From Pseudoalteromonas luteoviolacea B = ATCC 29581 (GTDB taxonomy: Bacteria > Pseudomonadota > Gammaproteobacteria > Enterobacterales > Alteromonadaceae): DNA of 64,000 bases. Within the stretch, counting starts at the first letter, position 1; each line of letters starts with the position of its first letter. Under the pieces are notes generated by a model, which searched no databases, was not told the origin of the DNA, and worked only from the letters and a program-made list of their open reading frames with translations. Location of the stretch: positions 124,001 to 188,000 of the forward strand of contig CAPN01000016.1 in assembly GCA_000333235.1 (NCBI GenBank), read 5' to 3'. The position numbers and the translations under genes were made by a program. Positions 17,701-26,783 of this stretch are shown here, one piece after another.

Positions 17701-18027
17701 ATGGTTAGCAATATCAACAACGGCCAAGCCAATGCCGGCGTTGTTAACAACGCAAAACAACAGAAGCTTGATTTACAGCGTCAAGACGCAAATCGCAGCA
17801 GTGCACCAAGTGCGCCTTCAACAAATAAAGCGGCAAGTGATTCTGTCAGCCTGACTCCGCAAGCACAGCAACTCAAGACTGTGCAAGAAAAAGCGGAGCA
17901 ATCACCAGGTTTTGACAGTAAAAAAGTTGAAGAACTGAAAAAGGCGATTAGCGAAGGAAAATATCAAATCGATACTGAAAAGTTAGCAAAAAACATAGCA
18001 GCATTCGAGTTTGACGTGTATGGCTGA
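17701..18027 (+). CDS. flgM: Anti-sigma-28 factor FlgM
   Basis: Binds FliA (sigma-28) and holds late flagellar genes off until the hook-basal body is complete, when FlgM is exported. The 108-aa protein has a disordered polar N-terminus rich in Asn/Gln/Ser/Ala and a C-terminal helical sigma-binding part: SDSVSLTPQAQQL, KKVEELKKAISEGKYQIDTEKLAKNI. Its stop overlaps the flgN start by 17 bases, so translation is coupled. Confidence 0.95.
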   Translation: MVSNINNGQANAGVVNNAKQQKLDLQRQDANRSSAPSAPSTNKAASDSVSLTPQAQQLKTVQEKAEQSPGFDSKKVEELKKAISEGKYQIDTEKLAKNIAAFEFDVYG

Positions 18028-18448
18028 TCCAAAGGCGCTTTGTTTGCATAAGCTCGAGCAACAATCGATACAGCTTGATGAGTTGATTGAGTTGCTCGAT
18101 TGCGAACTGGACGCATTAGCAAGTCGAAATGGCGAAAACTTAAAAGATCTTGCTAGAAAAAAATTGACGTTAATTAATGGCCTGCAACGCATCGACAAAG
18201 AAATTGCTGCTTTTGGTGATGCGATCCTCAACGAAGAAGAAATAAGTGTAAGTGTGTTGAGCATACGAAAGAAGCTAAGCCTGTGCCAGCAAAAAAATGA
18301 AGTCAATGCTCAAGCTGCGCGTCAAGCGCACTTAAGTGTTCAACAGCTCAAAGAGATTCTAATCGGTGCGCCAACTTCCGTCACTTATGACCAAGGTGGC
18401 AGCGTAAAAACCAGCGAGTCAAATCTCGTACGTAATTTAAAAGCTTAA
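18011..18448 (+). CDS. flgN: Flagellar export chaperone FlgN
   Basis: Cytoplasmic chaperone for FlgK and FlgL. The 145-aa protein is almost wholly helical with heptad-like spacing, and has the FlgN-family pattern LDELIELLDCELDALASRNGENL in part followed by KKLTLINGLQRIDKEI. It overlaps the end of flgM in another frame. The start at 18011 could be moved a few codons (MADPKALCLHKLEQQ begins at 18017). Identification rests on position after flgM as well as sequence. Confidence 0.88.
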   Translation: MTCMADPKALCLHKLEQQSIQLDELIELLDCELDALASRNGENLKDLARKKLTLINGLQRIDKEIAAFGDAILNEEEISVSVLSIRKKLSLCQQKNEVNAQAARQAHLSVQQLKEILIGAPTSVTYDQGGSVKTSESNLVRNLKA

Positions 18449-18467
18449 ACTGACCAGTTATCCAAAA

Positions 18468-18498
18468 TAAAAGGCCAGTTTGCAAACTGGCCTTTTTG
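18468..18498. terminator. Bidirectional terminator between flgN and tyrS
   Basis: A perfect 20-base palindrome GGCCAGTTTGCAAACTGGCC flanked by A-run and T-run, suited to end both flgMN (plus strand) and tyrS (minus strand). Confidence 0.88.
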
Positions 18499-18519
18499 AT
18501 TTAAAACGCGCAGTGGCTA

Positions 18520-19722
18520 TTATTCAACAGTCACATTGGCAAATTTTCGTTTACCTACTTGATAAATAGCGGTTGTCCCTTTTGCAATCATCAATTTGGC
18601 ATCTGATATTTTATCTTCACCGTTTAATTTCACAGCGCCTTGCTTGATCATTCGCATCGCTTCCGATGTGCTTGAAACTAAACCGGCGTCTTTTAGCAAT
18701 ACCGTGATTAGAATTTCACTGTCTTCACTTACAATAGTGATATCAGGAATATCATCTGGTAAGGCATTCTTTGAAAAGCGCTGAATAAAGTCATCATGAG
18801 CTGCTTGTGCATCATTTGCGCTATGGAAACGCGTGATCATTTCTTTCGCAAACTCAATTTTAATGTCTCTTGGGTTTTTGCCTTCGCGAATTGACACTTT
18901 AAGTGCTGCAATTTCATCTAGGCTAAGTGCACTCAACAACTCATAATAACGCCACATTAAATCATCGGAAATAGACATAATTTTACCGAACATTTCTGTC
19001 GGTGCATCCGTTATACCAATGTAGTTACCCAGTGACTTAGACATTTTTTGTACGCCGTCAGTGCCTTCTAATAATGGCATCATTAGCACCGTCTGTGGAG
19101 TTTGCCCTTCGTCTTTTTGTAATTCTCGGCCCATCAGCAAATTAAAACGTTGATCAGTACCACCTAATTCAACATCAGCCTTAAGCGCAACAGAATCCCA
19201 CCCCTGAACGAGTGGATATAAGAATTCATGAATAGCAATTGATTGGCCACCTGCATAGCGCTTTTTAAAGTCGTCTCGTTCAAGCATACGCGCAACTGTC
19301 TGACGTGCAGCTAACTTAATCATGCCTGCTGCACCGAGCTCTTCCATCCAATGCGAGTTGAACGCCACTGTAGTTTTAGCAGGATCGAGAATCTTAAAAA
19401 CTTGCTCTTTGTAGGTTTCTGCGTTTGCTAAAACGTCTTCTTTAGTGAGCGGTTTACGCGTAGCATTCTTACCAGTAGGATCACCAATCATGCCCGTGAA
19501 GTCACCAATTAAGAAAATAACTTCATGACCCAAATCCTGGAATGTCTTCATTTTGTTAATGAGTACAGTATGCCCTAAATGCAAATCTGGAGCCGTTGGA
19601 TCAAATCCTGCCTTAATACGCAGTTTTTTACCCGATTTCAGTTTTTCTTTTAGTTCATCTTCTAATAAGATCTCTTCAGCACCCCGTTGAATCTCTGCAA
19701 ACGCGGTTTCAAAGTCCACCAT
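18520..19722 (-). CDS. tyrS: Tyrosyl-tRNA synthetase
   Basis: Charges tRNA-Tyr with tyrosine. The 400-aa class I synthetase shows the HIGH-type motif HLGH at residues 48-51, the KMSKS loop (QKMSKSLGN, about residue 230) and a C-terminal S4-type RNA-binding domain ([21 protein letters not shown]). At about 400 aa it matches the shorter bacterial type rather than the 424-aa E. coli form. It is divergent from the M23 peptidase gene, an arrangement seen in many gammaproteobacteria. Confidence 0.97.
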   Translation of the reverse strand: MVDFETAFAEIQRGAEEILLEDELKEKLKSGKKLRIKAGFDPTAPDLHLGHTVLINKMKTFQDLGHEVIFLIGDFTGMIGDPTGKNATRKPLTKEDVLANAETYKEQVFKILDPAKTTVAFNSHWMEELGAAGMIKLAARQTVARMLERDDFKKRYAGGQSIAIHEFLYPLVQGWDSVALKADVELGGTDQRFNLLMGRELQKDEGQTPQTVLMMPLLEGTDGVQKMSKSLGNYIGITDAPTEMFGKIMSISDDLMWRYYELLSALSLDEIAALKVSIREGKNPRDIKIEFAKEMITRFHSANDAQAAHDDFIQRFSKNALPDDIPDITIVSEDSEILITVLLKDAGLVSSTSEAMRMIKQGAVKLNGEDKISDAKLMIAKGTTAIYQVGKRKFANVTVE

Positions 19723-19804
19723 TTCTCACTCCAAGTTTTATTCTGCTTTTGACCGATTCTAGCTCATATTCATATGAGTTTAAATCAACAAAACACTAGT
19801 ATTA

Positions 19805-19833
19805 CTGCAATATTGCGTATATGCTGCAATATT
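19805..19833. repeat. Direct repeats in tyrS / M23 peptidase divergent promoter region
   Basis: CTGCAATATT occurs at 19805-19814 and 19824-19833, 19 bases apart start to start, with GCAATATTGC palindromic in the first. This could be a paired operator in the 146-base divergent gap. No known regulator site is recognised. Confidence 0.4.
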
Positions 19834-19868
19834 AGAGACATATTCATTGACAGCAGAAAAGGCGCGTA

Positions 19869-21212
19869 ATGGTTCACGTTGTTCAGAAGCTCCCTAAAAA
19901 ACACAAAGTACTCATTTTGGGTATTTTGGCTGGTATTGTTGGTATTACACTTATTCCTTCAGAAAAAGCGACTGCGTCAAAAGACAGCGATGCGAATGCG
20001 CTTGAAATAGGTAAACGTTATGAATTACCTATTACCTTAACTGAGCCAAATATTGCCAACCGTTCTATTTCCCAAGAGCAAGAAGAAAAGACACAAAGCA
20101 ATGGGATAGAAAAACCGTTCCACGATTTAAGTTTTGAAAACTTTAAAGTGAAATCCGGTGATAATTTGGCTGTATTATTTAAACGTGCTGGCGTTTCAGC
20201 CCAGACACTTCACCAAGTCGTTAATATAGACAAACACGCAGAAAACCTAACTCGTATTCACCCAGGCGAAACGGTTAGCTTTGCAAAAGACGAACAAGGT
20301 GAACTGGTTCAGTTAAAATATGCTATTTCAAAAACCGAAACTTTGCTCGTTACAAAAGACGCAACAGGTCAGTTTCGTTCGCACATTGATACAAAAGACG
20401 TTGATTTAGTTGAGCAATCTGTAAGTGGTGAGATTAAGTCAAGCTTTTGGACGGCAGCGATTTCTGCTGGCTTAAGTGAACGCCAAATCATGAACTTTGC
20501 AGATATCTTTGGTTGGGATGTAGATTTTGCAAACGACATTCGCAAAGGCGATCAATTTTCACTTTTGTACGAAACACATTATGTCGACGGTCAATATATT
20601 GGAACTGGAGAAATTCTAGCGGCTGAATTTATTAACCAAGGTGAGCGCTACGCTGCGGTAAAACACACGGATGGCAATTTCTATACACCAGAAGGCAGAA
20701 GCATGAAAAAAGCGTTTTTGCGAGCGCCGGTTAACTTCAAATACATTAGCTCTAGCTTTAATCCGCGACGTCTTCATCCAGTTACCGGAAAAGTCACTGC
20801 ACACAGAGGCATTGACTACGCGGCTCGTGTCGGCACGCCTGTGGTGTCTTCTGGTAATGGTAAAGTCATTAAATCAGGATTTAATAACTTAAACGGAAAT
20901 TACGTCTTTATTCAGCATGGTTCTCAATATATAACTAAATATTTACATTTGCATAAACGTTACGTCAGTACAGGAGATAAAGTTCGTCAAGGCGAAAAAA
21001 TCGGTACTGTCGGTGCAACTGGTCGCGTAACAGGTGCGCATCTGCATTATGAGTTCTTAGTTAATGGTGTTCACCGTAATCCAAAGACAGTTCCATTGCC
21101 TAAATCAGAACCATTACCTAAAACTGAACTGGCTAAATTCAGTCCACTTGCTCAGCAACGTTTAGCAATGTTAGAGCGTAATCGTTCACTTCAAGTTGCG
21201 ATGAATAACTAA
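19869..21212 (+). CDS. M23 family murein DD-endopeptidase (MepM-like)
   Basis: Cell-wall hydrolase that cuts cross-links, acting in the periplasm and anchored by an N-terminal membrane segment (about 14-30). In the 447 aa an OapA/LysM-like domain (FKVKSGDNLAVLFKRAGVS, about 97-160) is followed by the M23 domain (about 285-395). Zinc ligands sit in HRGIDYA and in the HLHYEF motif, both intact, so it should be active rather than an EnvC-type activator. Resembles E. coli MepM/YebA (440 aa). It is transcribed away from tyrS and ends at a UUCG-loop terminator. Confidence 0.93.
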   Translation: MVHVVQKLPKKHKVLILGILAGIVGITLIPSEKATASKDSDANALEIGKRYELPITLTEPNIANRSISQEQEEKTQSNGIEKPFHDLSFENFKVKSGDNLAVLFKRAGVSAQTLHQVVNIDKHAENLTRIHPGETVSFAKDEQGELVQLKYAISKTETLLVTKDATGQFRSHIDTKDVDLVEQSVSGEIKSSFWTAAISAGLSERQIMNFADIFGWDVDFANDIRKGDQFSLLYETHYVDGQYIGTGEILAAEFINQGERYAAVKHTDGNFYTPEGRSMKKAFLRAPVNFKYISSSFNPRRLHPVTGKVTAHRGIDYAARVGTPVVSSGNGKVIKSGFNNLNGNYVFIQHGSQYITKYLHLHKRYVSTGDKVRQGEKIGTVGATGRVTGAHLHYEFLVNGVHRNPKTVPLPKSEPLPKTELAKFSPLAQQRLAMLERNRSLQVAMNN

Positions 21213-21226
21213 TTACAAAATAATTG

Positions 21227-21249
21227 AAAGGCGCTTCGGCGCCTTTTTT
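21227..21249 (+). terminator. Intrinsic terminator after M23 peptidase
   Basis: Stem AAAGGCGC (21227-21234) and GCGCCTTT (21239-21246) with a TTCG tetraloop, followed by T residues. Confidence 0.88.
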
Positions 21250-21281
21250 ATTGCTTTTTTTAAACAATACTTGGTGAGATC

Positions 21282-21473
21282 TCAAGCGCTAGCCAACATA
21301 TAAATGAGTTTCATCACCAAAGAAATAGCAACCAATGGTAAAATCAATTTAGCCAATCTTGGGTTTAAGGTACTTGATTTCCCCTTATTCGCCTTTTCTA
21401 ACAACGGGATCACAATCGCTAGTAGGGCAAATACACTGATCACTATCACTAAAGCAAACATCCGCTTACTCAT
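21282..21473 (-). CDS. Small two-helix membrane protein
   Basis: I do not recognise a family. The 63-aa product has two hydrophobic stretches (about 6-24 and 43-60) separated by a basic loop KANKGKSSTLNPRLAK, a plausible small inner-membrane protein. The ribosome binding site is weak (AAAAGAAA before ATG). It converges with the M23 peptidase gene and has three 13-base repeats about 100 bases upstream of its start. Could be a real short gene or chance. Confidence 0.5.
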   Translation of the reverse strand: MSKRMFALVIVISVFALLAIVIPLLEKANKGKSSTLNPRLAKLILPLVAISLVMKLIYMLASA

Positions 21474-21570
21474 TTTCTTTTAAACTAATACTATACTCAA
21501 ATTACCTGAAAACGCTTATTCCGCAAGAATTTAAAAGCAATTAAGCAAAGCGCTAATTTGAGACAGTGTT

Positions 21571-21608
21571 AAATACGGTTGTAAAATACGGTTGTTAAAC
21601 ACAGTTGT
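21571..21608. repeat. Three tandem 13-base repeats
   Basis: AAATACGGTTGT at 21571 and 21584, then AAACACAGTTGT at 21597: a strict 13-base period with two substitutions in the third unit. Located about 100-135 bases upstream of the small membrane protein gene. It could be a regulator-binding array; no further copy was seen in the window. Confidence 0.6.
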
Positions 21609-21721
21609 GAAACTGCGCTAAAAACCAGGCTTAAAAGCATAGTGCAGCTAGAGTATATCTACGTTCTCTCAGACGCTTAATCTTCAAGTATTTTGAAATA
21701 ACTGACGTGTCTATAAGAAAT

Positions 21722-21747
21722 AAAAAAAGCGCAGCTCACGCTGCGCT
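21722..21747 (-). terminator. Intrinsic terminator after oadB
   Basis: Stem AGCGCAGC (21728-21735) and GCTGCGCT (21740-21747), loop TCAC; on the minus strand it is followed by seven T. It lies about 130 bases after the oadB stop. Confidence 0.82.
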
Positions 21748-21880
21748 GACAAAATCTGACAAAGTCAGTTGGAAGAAATCGATAATACCTAGTCATCCTC
21801 AATTCAAGACAATCAATGCCTTGACAAAAACACCTGAAAACGCTTGTAAAAGTCAAACGTCTTCAAGTAGGTTGGGTATA

Positions 21881-23014
21881 TTACGGGCCGACTAAAGCTA
21901 ATAAGATCCCCGCTGCAACAGCACTACCTAATACACCCGCAACATTAGGCCCCATTGCATGCATGAGCAGGAAATTATGTGGATTACTTGCGAGACCCAC
22001 TTTGTTAACAACTCGTGCCGCCATAGGCACAGCCGAGACCCCTGCTGCGCCAATCAATGGATTTATTGGATCTTTTGAAAACTTGTTCATGATTTTTGCC
22101 ATATATACGCCTGAGGCAGTACCTATTGCAAACGCTATCGCACCAAGCGCAAGTATTCCTAAGGTTTCTACTGTCAGGAACTTTTCCGCTTGAAGTTTAG
22201 AACCAACGGCCAAACCAAGAAAGATCGTCGTAATGTTGATTAGCTCGTTTTGAGCTGTGTTACTTAATCGATCTACGACGCCCGACTCTTTCATCAAGTT
22301 CCCTAAACAAAACATCCCAACTAACGGCGCTGCAGAAGGCAAAAATAACGCGGTCATCGCCAAAACAGCCAATGGGAAAATAATTTTCTCACGTTTAGTT
22401 ACTTTTCTTAATTGTGGCATCAAAACTTGACGCTCAGCTTCAGTCGTCAGTGCTTTCATAATCGGCGGCTGAATAATTGGAACAAGTGCCATATACGAGT
22501 ATGCTGCAACGGCAATCGCGCCTAGTAGCTCAGGTGCTAAACGAGAAGCGAGAAAGATTGCTGTGGGTCCATCTGCACCGCCGATAATCGCAATAGCAGA
22601 AGCATCTTGAAGCGTAAACTCAAATCCAGGCACTAAGTTAAGTAAAATCGCCCCAAATAAAGTAGCAAAAATACCAAATTGAGCTGCCGCTCCGAGCAAG
22701 AGCATCTTAGGATTAGCAATCAGAGCACTAAAGTCCGTGAGTGCGCCAACTCCCATAAAAATAAGCAGTGGAAACACACCGCTATCAATACCAATGTAAT
22801 AGACGTAGTAAAGCAGCCCGCCAGGCTCTGCTAATCCAGCAACGGGTATATTCGTTAAGATGGCACCAAAACCAATTGGAACAAGTAATAACGGCTCAAA
22901 CCCTTTCGCGATCGCTAAGTATAAAAGCAACCCTCCGACAGCCATCATGATCAATGCAGGCACAGTGAAGTTGGCAAGGCCTGTTGCTTGCCACAAATTT
23001 AATAACCCTTCCAT
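21881..23014 (-). CDS. oadB: Oxaloacetate decarboxylase Na+ pump, beta subunit
   Basis: Integral membrane subunit that decarboxylates carboxybiotin and exports Na+. The 377-aa, roughly nine-helix protein carries the family hallmark [20 protein letters not shown] (about 140-160) with the essential Asp, and the C-terminal [19 protein letters not shown]. It is encoded 9 bases after oadA. Length is shorter than the 433-aa Klebsiella/Vibrio-type protein but matches the GcdB/OadB short class. Part of oadGAB. Confidence 0.96.
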   Translation of the reverse strand: MEGLLNLWQATGLANFTVPALIMMAVGGLLLYLAIAKGFEPLLLVPIGFGAILTNIPVAGLAEPGGLLYYVYYIGIDSGVFPLLIFMGVGALTDFSALIANPKMLLLGAAAQFGIFATLFGAILLNLVPGFEFTLQDASAIAIIGGADGPTAIFLASRLAPELLGAIAVAAYSYMALVPIIQPPIMKALTTEAERQVLMPQLRKVTKREKIIFPLAVLAMTALFLPSAAPLVGMFCLGNLMKESGVVDRLSNTAQNELINITTIFLGLAVGSKLQAEKFLTVETLGILALGAIAFAIGTASGVYMAKIMNKFSKDPINPLIGAAGVSAVPMAARVVNKVGLASNPHNFLLMHAMGPNVAGVLGSAVAAGILLALVGP

Positions 23015-23023
23015 GATGACTCC

Positions 23024-24799
23024 TTAAGCTAATTCGATCAGCGCATCACCAGAAGAGACTGCGTCACCTTCAGAGACTAATAAGCGAGATACAGTACCTG
23101 AATGCGTAGCACGGATCTCGGTTTCCATCTTCATGGCTTCCATGATAATCACAACATCACCTTGCGACACCGTATCACCACTGCGAACTTTAAGTTTCAC
23201 AATATTACCAGCAAGTGGCGCATTTAAGGTTTCATTTGATGCAACTGAAGCAGACTGAGGCATTAACTCACTGTCTTTAATCGCGACTTCTTTTAATTCA
23301 CCTGCAGGTCCTACAACAACGTCGTAAACTTTACCGTCAACTTGAACACTATAACGTTCGGTGGTTTTGGCTGAAGCTGGTGCTGCTGCTTGCGGTTTGG
23401 CCTCCGTTGTGATTAAACTCGGAACTGGTTCAAATGCATCAGGATTATTGCGATTTTTAATAAATTTTAAGCCGATCTGTTGGAACAGCGCATAGGTCAA
23501 AACGTCATCCATTACTTCTTCGCTTAAAACCAAGTTATCTTGTTTCGCGTGACCAACTAATTCTGCTTCAAGTTTCTCTAATTCTGGCTCTAAAAGATCT
23601 GCGGGTCGACACGTGATCACCTCTGCACCATCTAGCACTCGGGCTTGTAACTCGGCATTTACTGGAGCGGGTGTTGCACCATACTCCCCTTTTAATACTC
23701 CGGCGGTCTCTTTTGTCACTGACTTATAGCGTTCGCCCGTTAGTACATTCAATACAGCTTGAGTACCTACAATTTGCGATGTTGGTGTGACAAGCGGAAT
23801 AAATCCAAGATCTTCTCGAACTTTCGGGATTTCAGTGAGGACTTCGTCCAATCGAGCTGCTGCACCTTGTTCTTTCAGCTGGTTCTCCATGTTAGTCAAC
23901 ATACCACCCGGCACTTGAGCAATCAAAATGCGACCATCTACGCCCTTTAAACTACCTTCGAATGCAGCGTACTTCTTACGGACTTCACGAAAATAAGCAG
24001 CGATTTCTTCCAGTGCGCCTAAATTTAGACCTGTATCGCGAGCAGTCCCCTCTGTAATTGCCACCATCGTCTCAGTTGCACTATGTCCATAGGTACCACT
24101 CATCGATGAAATAGCGGTATCAAGCATATCGATACCCGCATCAATGGCTTTTTGGTACGTCGCTGTACTAAGCCCAGTCGTTGCATGACACTGCATGGCT
24201 ATCGGAATGGACACTGTGTTTTTTAATCCAGTGATCAATGCTTCCGCGTCATAGGGTTTTAACAATCCAGCCATATCTTTAATACAGATAGAATGACACC
24301 CCATTTGCTCCAGCTTTTTCGCCTGCTCAAGCCACATTTCAAGTGTATGAACGGGGCTCACTGTATAAGAAATTGTTCCTTGTGCATGAGCGCCCACTTT
24401 GACAGCCGCTCTAATCGCCGTTTCCAAGTTTCTGACATCATTCATCGCATCAAAGATACGAAACACATCAACCCCACTGCGGTGTGCACGCTCAACAAAC
24501 TTTTCAACAACATCATCGGCATAATGTCGATAGCCAAGCAAGTTTTGTCCACGCAACAACATTTGTTGCTTGGTATTTGGCATCGCTTCTTTTAGCGCTC
24601 TAATACGATACCAAGGATCTTCGCCTAAATAACGAATGCAAGAATCAAATGTTGCCCCACCCCAGGACTCCATCGACCAATAACCTATTTTGTCTAATTT
24701 TTCTGCAATTGGCAGCATGTCATCTAAACGCATCCGCGTTGCTAATAACGATTGATGTGCATCACGAAGAACGAGTTCAGTTAATTTCAATTGTGCCAT
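23024..24799 (-). CDS. oadA: Oxaloacetate decarboxylase Na+ pump, alpha subunit
   Basis: Biotin enzyme that transfers the carboxyl group of oxaloacetate to biotin. The 591 aa comprise an N-terminal TIM-barrel carboxyltransferase (about 1-300; [14 protein letters not shown], metal ligands in QCHATTG), a PYC/OadA conserved domain (about 320-460), an Ala/Pro linker and a C-terminal biotinyl domain with EAMKMET, biotin-accepting Lys557. Middle gene of oadGAB. Together with NhaC and NhaD elsewhere in the window it fits a cell that uses a Na+ gradient. Confidence 0.97.
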   Translation of the reverse strand: MAQLKLTELVLRDAHQSLLATRMRLDDMLPIAEKLDKIGYWSMESWGGATFDSCIRYLGEDPWYRIRALKEAMPNTKQQMLLRGQNLLGYRHYADDVVEKFVERAHRSGVDVFRIFDAMNDVRNLETAIRAAVKVGAHAQGTISYTVSPVHTLEMWLEQAKKLEQMGCHSICIKDMAGLLKPYDAEALITGLKNTVSIPIAMQCHATTGLSTATYQKAIDAGIDMLDTAISSMSGTYGHSATETMVAITEGTARDTGLNLGALEEIAAYFREVRKKYAAFEGSLKGVDGRILIAQVPGGMLTNMENQLKEQGAAARLDEVLTEIPKVREDLGFIPLVTPTSQIVGTQAVLNVLTGERYKSVTKETAGVLKGEYGATPAPVNAELQARVLDGAEVITCRPADLLEPELEKLEAELVGHAKQDNLVLSEEVMDDVLTYALFQQIGLKFIKNRNNPDAFEPVPSLITTEAKPQAAAPASAKTTERYSVQVDGKVYDVVVGPAGELKEVAIKDSELMPQSASVASNETLNAPLAGNIVKLKVRSGDTVSQGDVVIIMEAMKMETEIRATHSGTVSRLLVSEGDAVSSGDALIELA

Positions 24800-24804
24800 G
24801 CTGA

Positions 24805-25062
24805 TTACCCCTGTTGTTGTTTTCTATATTGCGCAATGGCAGCGCTAATTGCGGCTATGTGTGATGTGCTAACACCGTTAGACGTCATTGGTGCTATAGT
24901 TTGGTGTTCATTGCTGCGAGCTTGTTCAGGTTGAACATCATTTTTTGCAAAGCGAGCAATCAATTTGACTAAAAAAATAAGCACAATTAAGAATACAAAG
25001 ACGCCTACCATACCTGTCATCATGATACTTGCCGCTTTAACTAGCGTTTGTGTCACATCCAT
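24805..25062 (-). CDS. oadG: Oxaloacetate decarboxylase gamma subunit
   Basis: Small membrane subunit that holds the alpha/beta complex together and binds zinc. I choose the ATG at 25062 ([20 protein letters not shown]), preceded by GGGGTGAG, rather than the further upstream open frame to 25113. The 85-aa product has one transmembrane helix (about 13-33) and a polar tail. The gene precedes oadA by 5 bases. Confidence 0.88.
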   Translation of the reverse strand: MDVTQTLVKAASIMMTGMVGVFVFLIVLIFLVKLIARFAKNDVQPEQARSNEHQTIAPMTSNGVSTSHIAAISAAIAQYRKQQQG

Positions 25063-25523
25063 ACTCACCCCAGAAACAATATTTAATCGTTTTTTTTGAA
25101 TAATTATTACCAAATCATATCAAACTGATTACATCTGTCCAGAAAATTGTAAATTGGTATTACCATTTAATTTTAATAAACATTTCATCAGGTTAACAAA
25201 TAAATTGCATAAAAAGCCCTATCAATATGAAAAATATTCAAAATAGAAGCCACCTATCTAGAGAGTATAGTCAACTCTAATCAAGCTAGAAATTGGTCAA
25301 ACCAAAAAGTAATCATTAGGCGTTTGACTTCCTTGAGTACTGTGTTTCTATAAAGGTGGGGTAAACCAACGTGCTGACTTTGCAAATATTAAACACCCAA
25401 AATCATTGCAAGCTATGCCACTGGAAACGTAGCTTGAAAGAAGTTTCAATTTAGTCATTACTCTTTCCAAACTGGGTGTGATTTGCGTTACAATTGAGAT
25501 CCTAAATTCAATGCGGTCACTCT
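25063..25523. other. Intergenic region between oadG and YcxB-like gene
   Basis: A 461-base divergent, A/T-rich promoter region. I see no terminator, riboswitch or recognisable operator, and no credible reading frame. Confidence 0.5.
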
Positions 25524-25991
25524 ATGCAGTATTCATATCACTACACGTTAGATAAGCCTTTTTATAGAGAGTGCTTCGAACAATGTGCGCCATTTAGCCC
25601 TGCAAGTAAGCCAAAGTATTTCCTTTTAATCGGCTTAATTGCTTTAGGTATGTTTGCTATTTATGGCCTACAAAATAATTATCTAGGCAACTTTATGATT
25701 TTACTTGCAGTATTGGAATGCGTGTCTTACTACTTCAAAGCGGCATGGTGGGTGCAACGGCAGTGGTGGTCAAGATCAGGTGGAACCAATGTCTTAGTAA
25801 CCATAAATGAACAAGGTATTAGTACAGAAAACCGTGGGGTTGTGATGAAGTGGTTATGGGCAGATTTTTCAAATGCGCACCTTAGTGAACTAGGCGTTGT
25901 GCTCGTAAGCCAGCAGGGTAATCACTACCTTAGCAGATCAACTATGCCTGAACATGCTTTTGAATTTATTCGGCATAAAGTAAAAAAGTAG
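25524..25991 (+). CDS. YcxB-like membrane protein
   Basis: Function unknown. The 155-aa protein has two membrane helices (about 31-50 and 53-70) and a C-terminal soluble domain with a GISTENRGVVMKWLWADFSN segment, like YcxB-family (PF14317-like) proteins, which have helices followed by a PH-like beta domain. It stands alone, transcribed away from oadGAB and converging on csrA, with a terminator overlapping its stop codon. Confidence 0.7.
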   Translation: MQYSYHYTLDKPFYRECFEQCAPFSPASKPKYFLLIGLIALGMFAIYGLQNNYLGNFMILLAVLECVSYYFKAAWWVQRQWWSRSGGTNVLVTINEQGISTENRGVVMKWLWADFSNAHLSELGVVLVSQQGNHYLSRSTMPEHAFEFIRHKVKK

Positions 25992-26008
25992 CCAATGGCT
26001 ACTTTTTT
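25982..26008. terminator. Terminator at end of YcxB-like gene
   Basis: Stem GTAGCC (25988-25993) and GGCTAC (25997-26002) between an A6 and a T6 run. The stop codon TAG lies in the stem. The symmetric runs could also serve csrA on the other strand, 170 bases away. Confidence 0.82.
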
Positions 26009-26175
26009 CATGTTTTATCATTAATAAAACAATAGACCTTTCCAATTGAGCTTCAACTTTAAACAGTCATAACGCCAAAACGATGTAACAAGCCTAACCA
26101 TTTAGCATTGCCGGCATCTGGTATAAACCAATTAAAGCTATTTAAAAATTGAACCGCATCTTTGTATTGGAGGTT

Positions 26176-26367
26176 TTACATGCCTTCTGAAGATGGGCCA
26201 GACTTCTCGGCCTGAATACGCATGTAAATTTCTTCACGATGAACTGAAACATCTTTTGGTGCATTTACACCAATTCGTACTTGGTTTCCCTTTACGCCTA
26301 GTACTGTTACCGTTACTTCATCACCGATCATCAGGGTTTCACCAACTCGACGGGTAAGTATTAGCAT
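26176..26367 (-). CDS. csrA: Carbon storage regulator CsrA
   Basis: Dimeric RNA-binding protein that controls translation and stability of mRNAs at GGA motifs, affecting motility, biofilm and central metabolism. The 63-aa sequence [18 protein letters not shown] onwards is the full conserved protein, including the VHREEIY segment with the RNA-contacting Arg. It lies after alaS on the same strand, the usual gammaproteobacterial order recX-alaS-csrA. Confidence 0.99.
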   Translation of the reverse strand: MLILTRRVGETLMIGDEVTVTVLGVKGNQVRIGVNAPKDVSVHREEIYMRIQAEKSGPSSEGM

Positions 26368-26783
26368 TCTCTTGCTCCTGTTATTCCGATTAATTCAAAA
26401 GATTCCGCTGCCATTACATTTTAAAGAAAACTTCTTATAAAAGTAAGTAAAACTGAACAACTTAATACATCAATGTAAAACTCTTGTTTTGACACCGAGT
26501 AAATCCCCCATCTCAAACATTGACATCGCAACGAGACAACATTTCCTATCAACACTCTCCTTAACAACCTATTTCCTTGGTGAAGATTAGAAAAGATGAA
26601 AGAAACCAACTGTGAGTTAGCAAATTACGTGAACTTCACTAACAATACATATACTCACATTGCCATTAGTTTAGACGTTAAAGCAATAGTTTGCGTTTAA
26701 TTTCTGTATTTTGTTACAGATAATTCTCACAAATAAAAAGCGCCCTAGAGCGCTTTCATATAAAAATAAAGAGGTTATGTCGA
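26368..26783 (-). other. alaS-csrA intergenic region
   Basis: A 416-base gap that holds the alaS terminator (26733-26756) and presumably the csrA promoters. A 62-codon open frame at 26421-26609 has no family resemblance and is not called. Confidence 0.55.
26733..26756 (-). terminator. Intrinsic terminator after alaS
   Basis: Stem AAAGCGC (26737-26743) and GCGCTTT (26750-26756), 6-base loop, followed on the minus strand by TTTATTT. About 30 bases past the alaS stop. Confidence 0.78.

Larger units (their letters stand above)
21474..21880. other. Intergenic region upstream of small membrane gene, downstream of oadB
   Basis: The stretch contains three 13-base direct repeats (21571-21608) and the oadB terminator (21722-21747). 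A short open frame on the plus strand (21707-21895) runs through the terminator stem and has no family resemblance, so I do not call it. Confidence 0.55.

Noticed and set aside
21707..21895. 62-codon plus-strand frame after oadB
   Set aside because: It reads through the oadB terminator stem and overlaps the end of oadB antisense.
26421..26609. 62-codon minus-strand frame before csrA
   Set aside because: Lies in the expected csrA promoter region, has no family resemblance and its composition follows local A/T bias.
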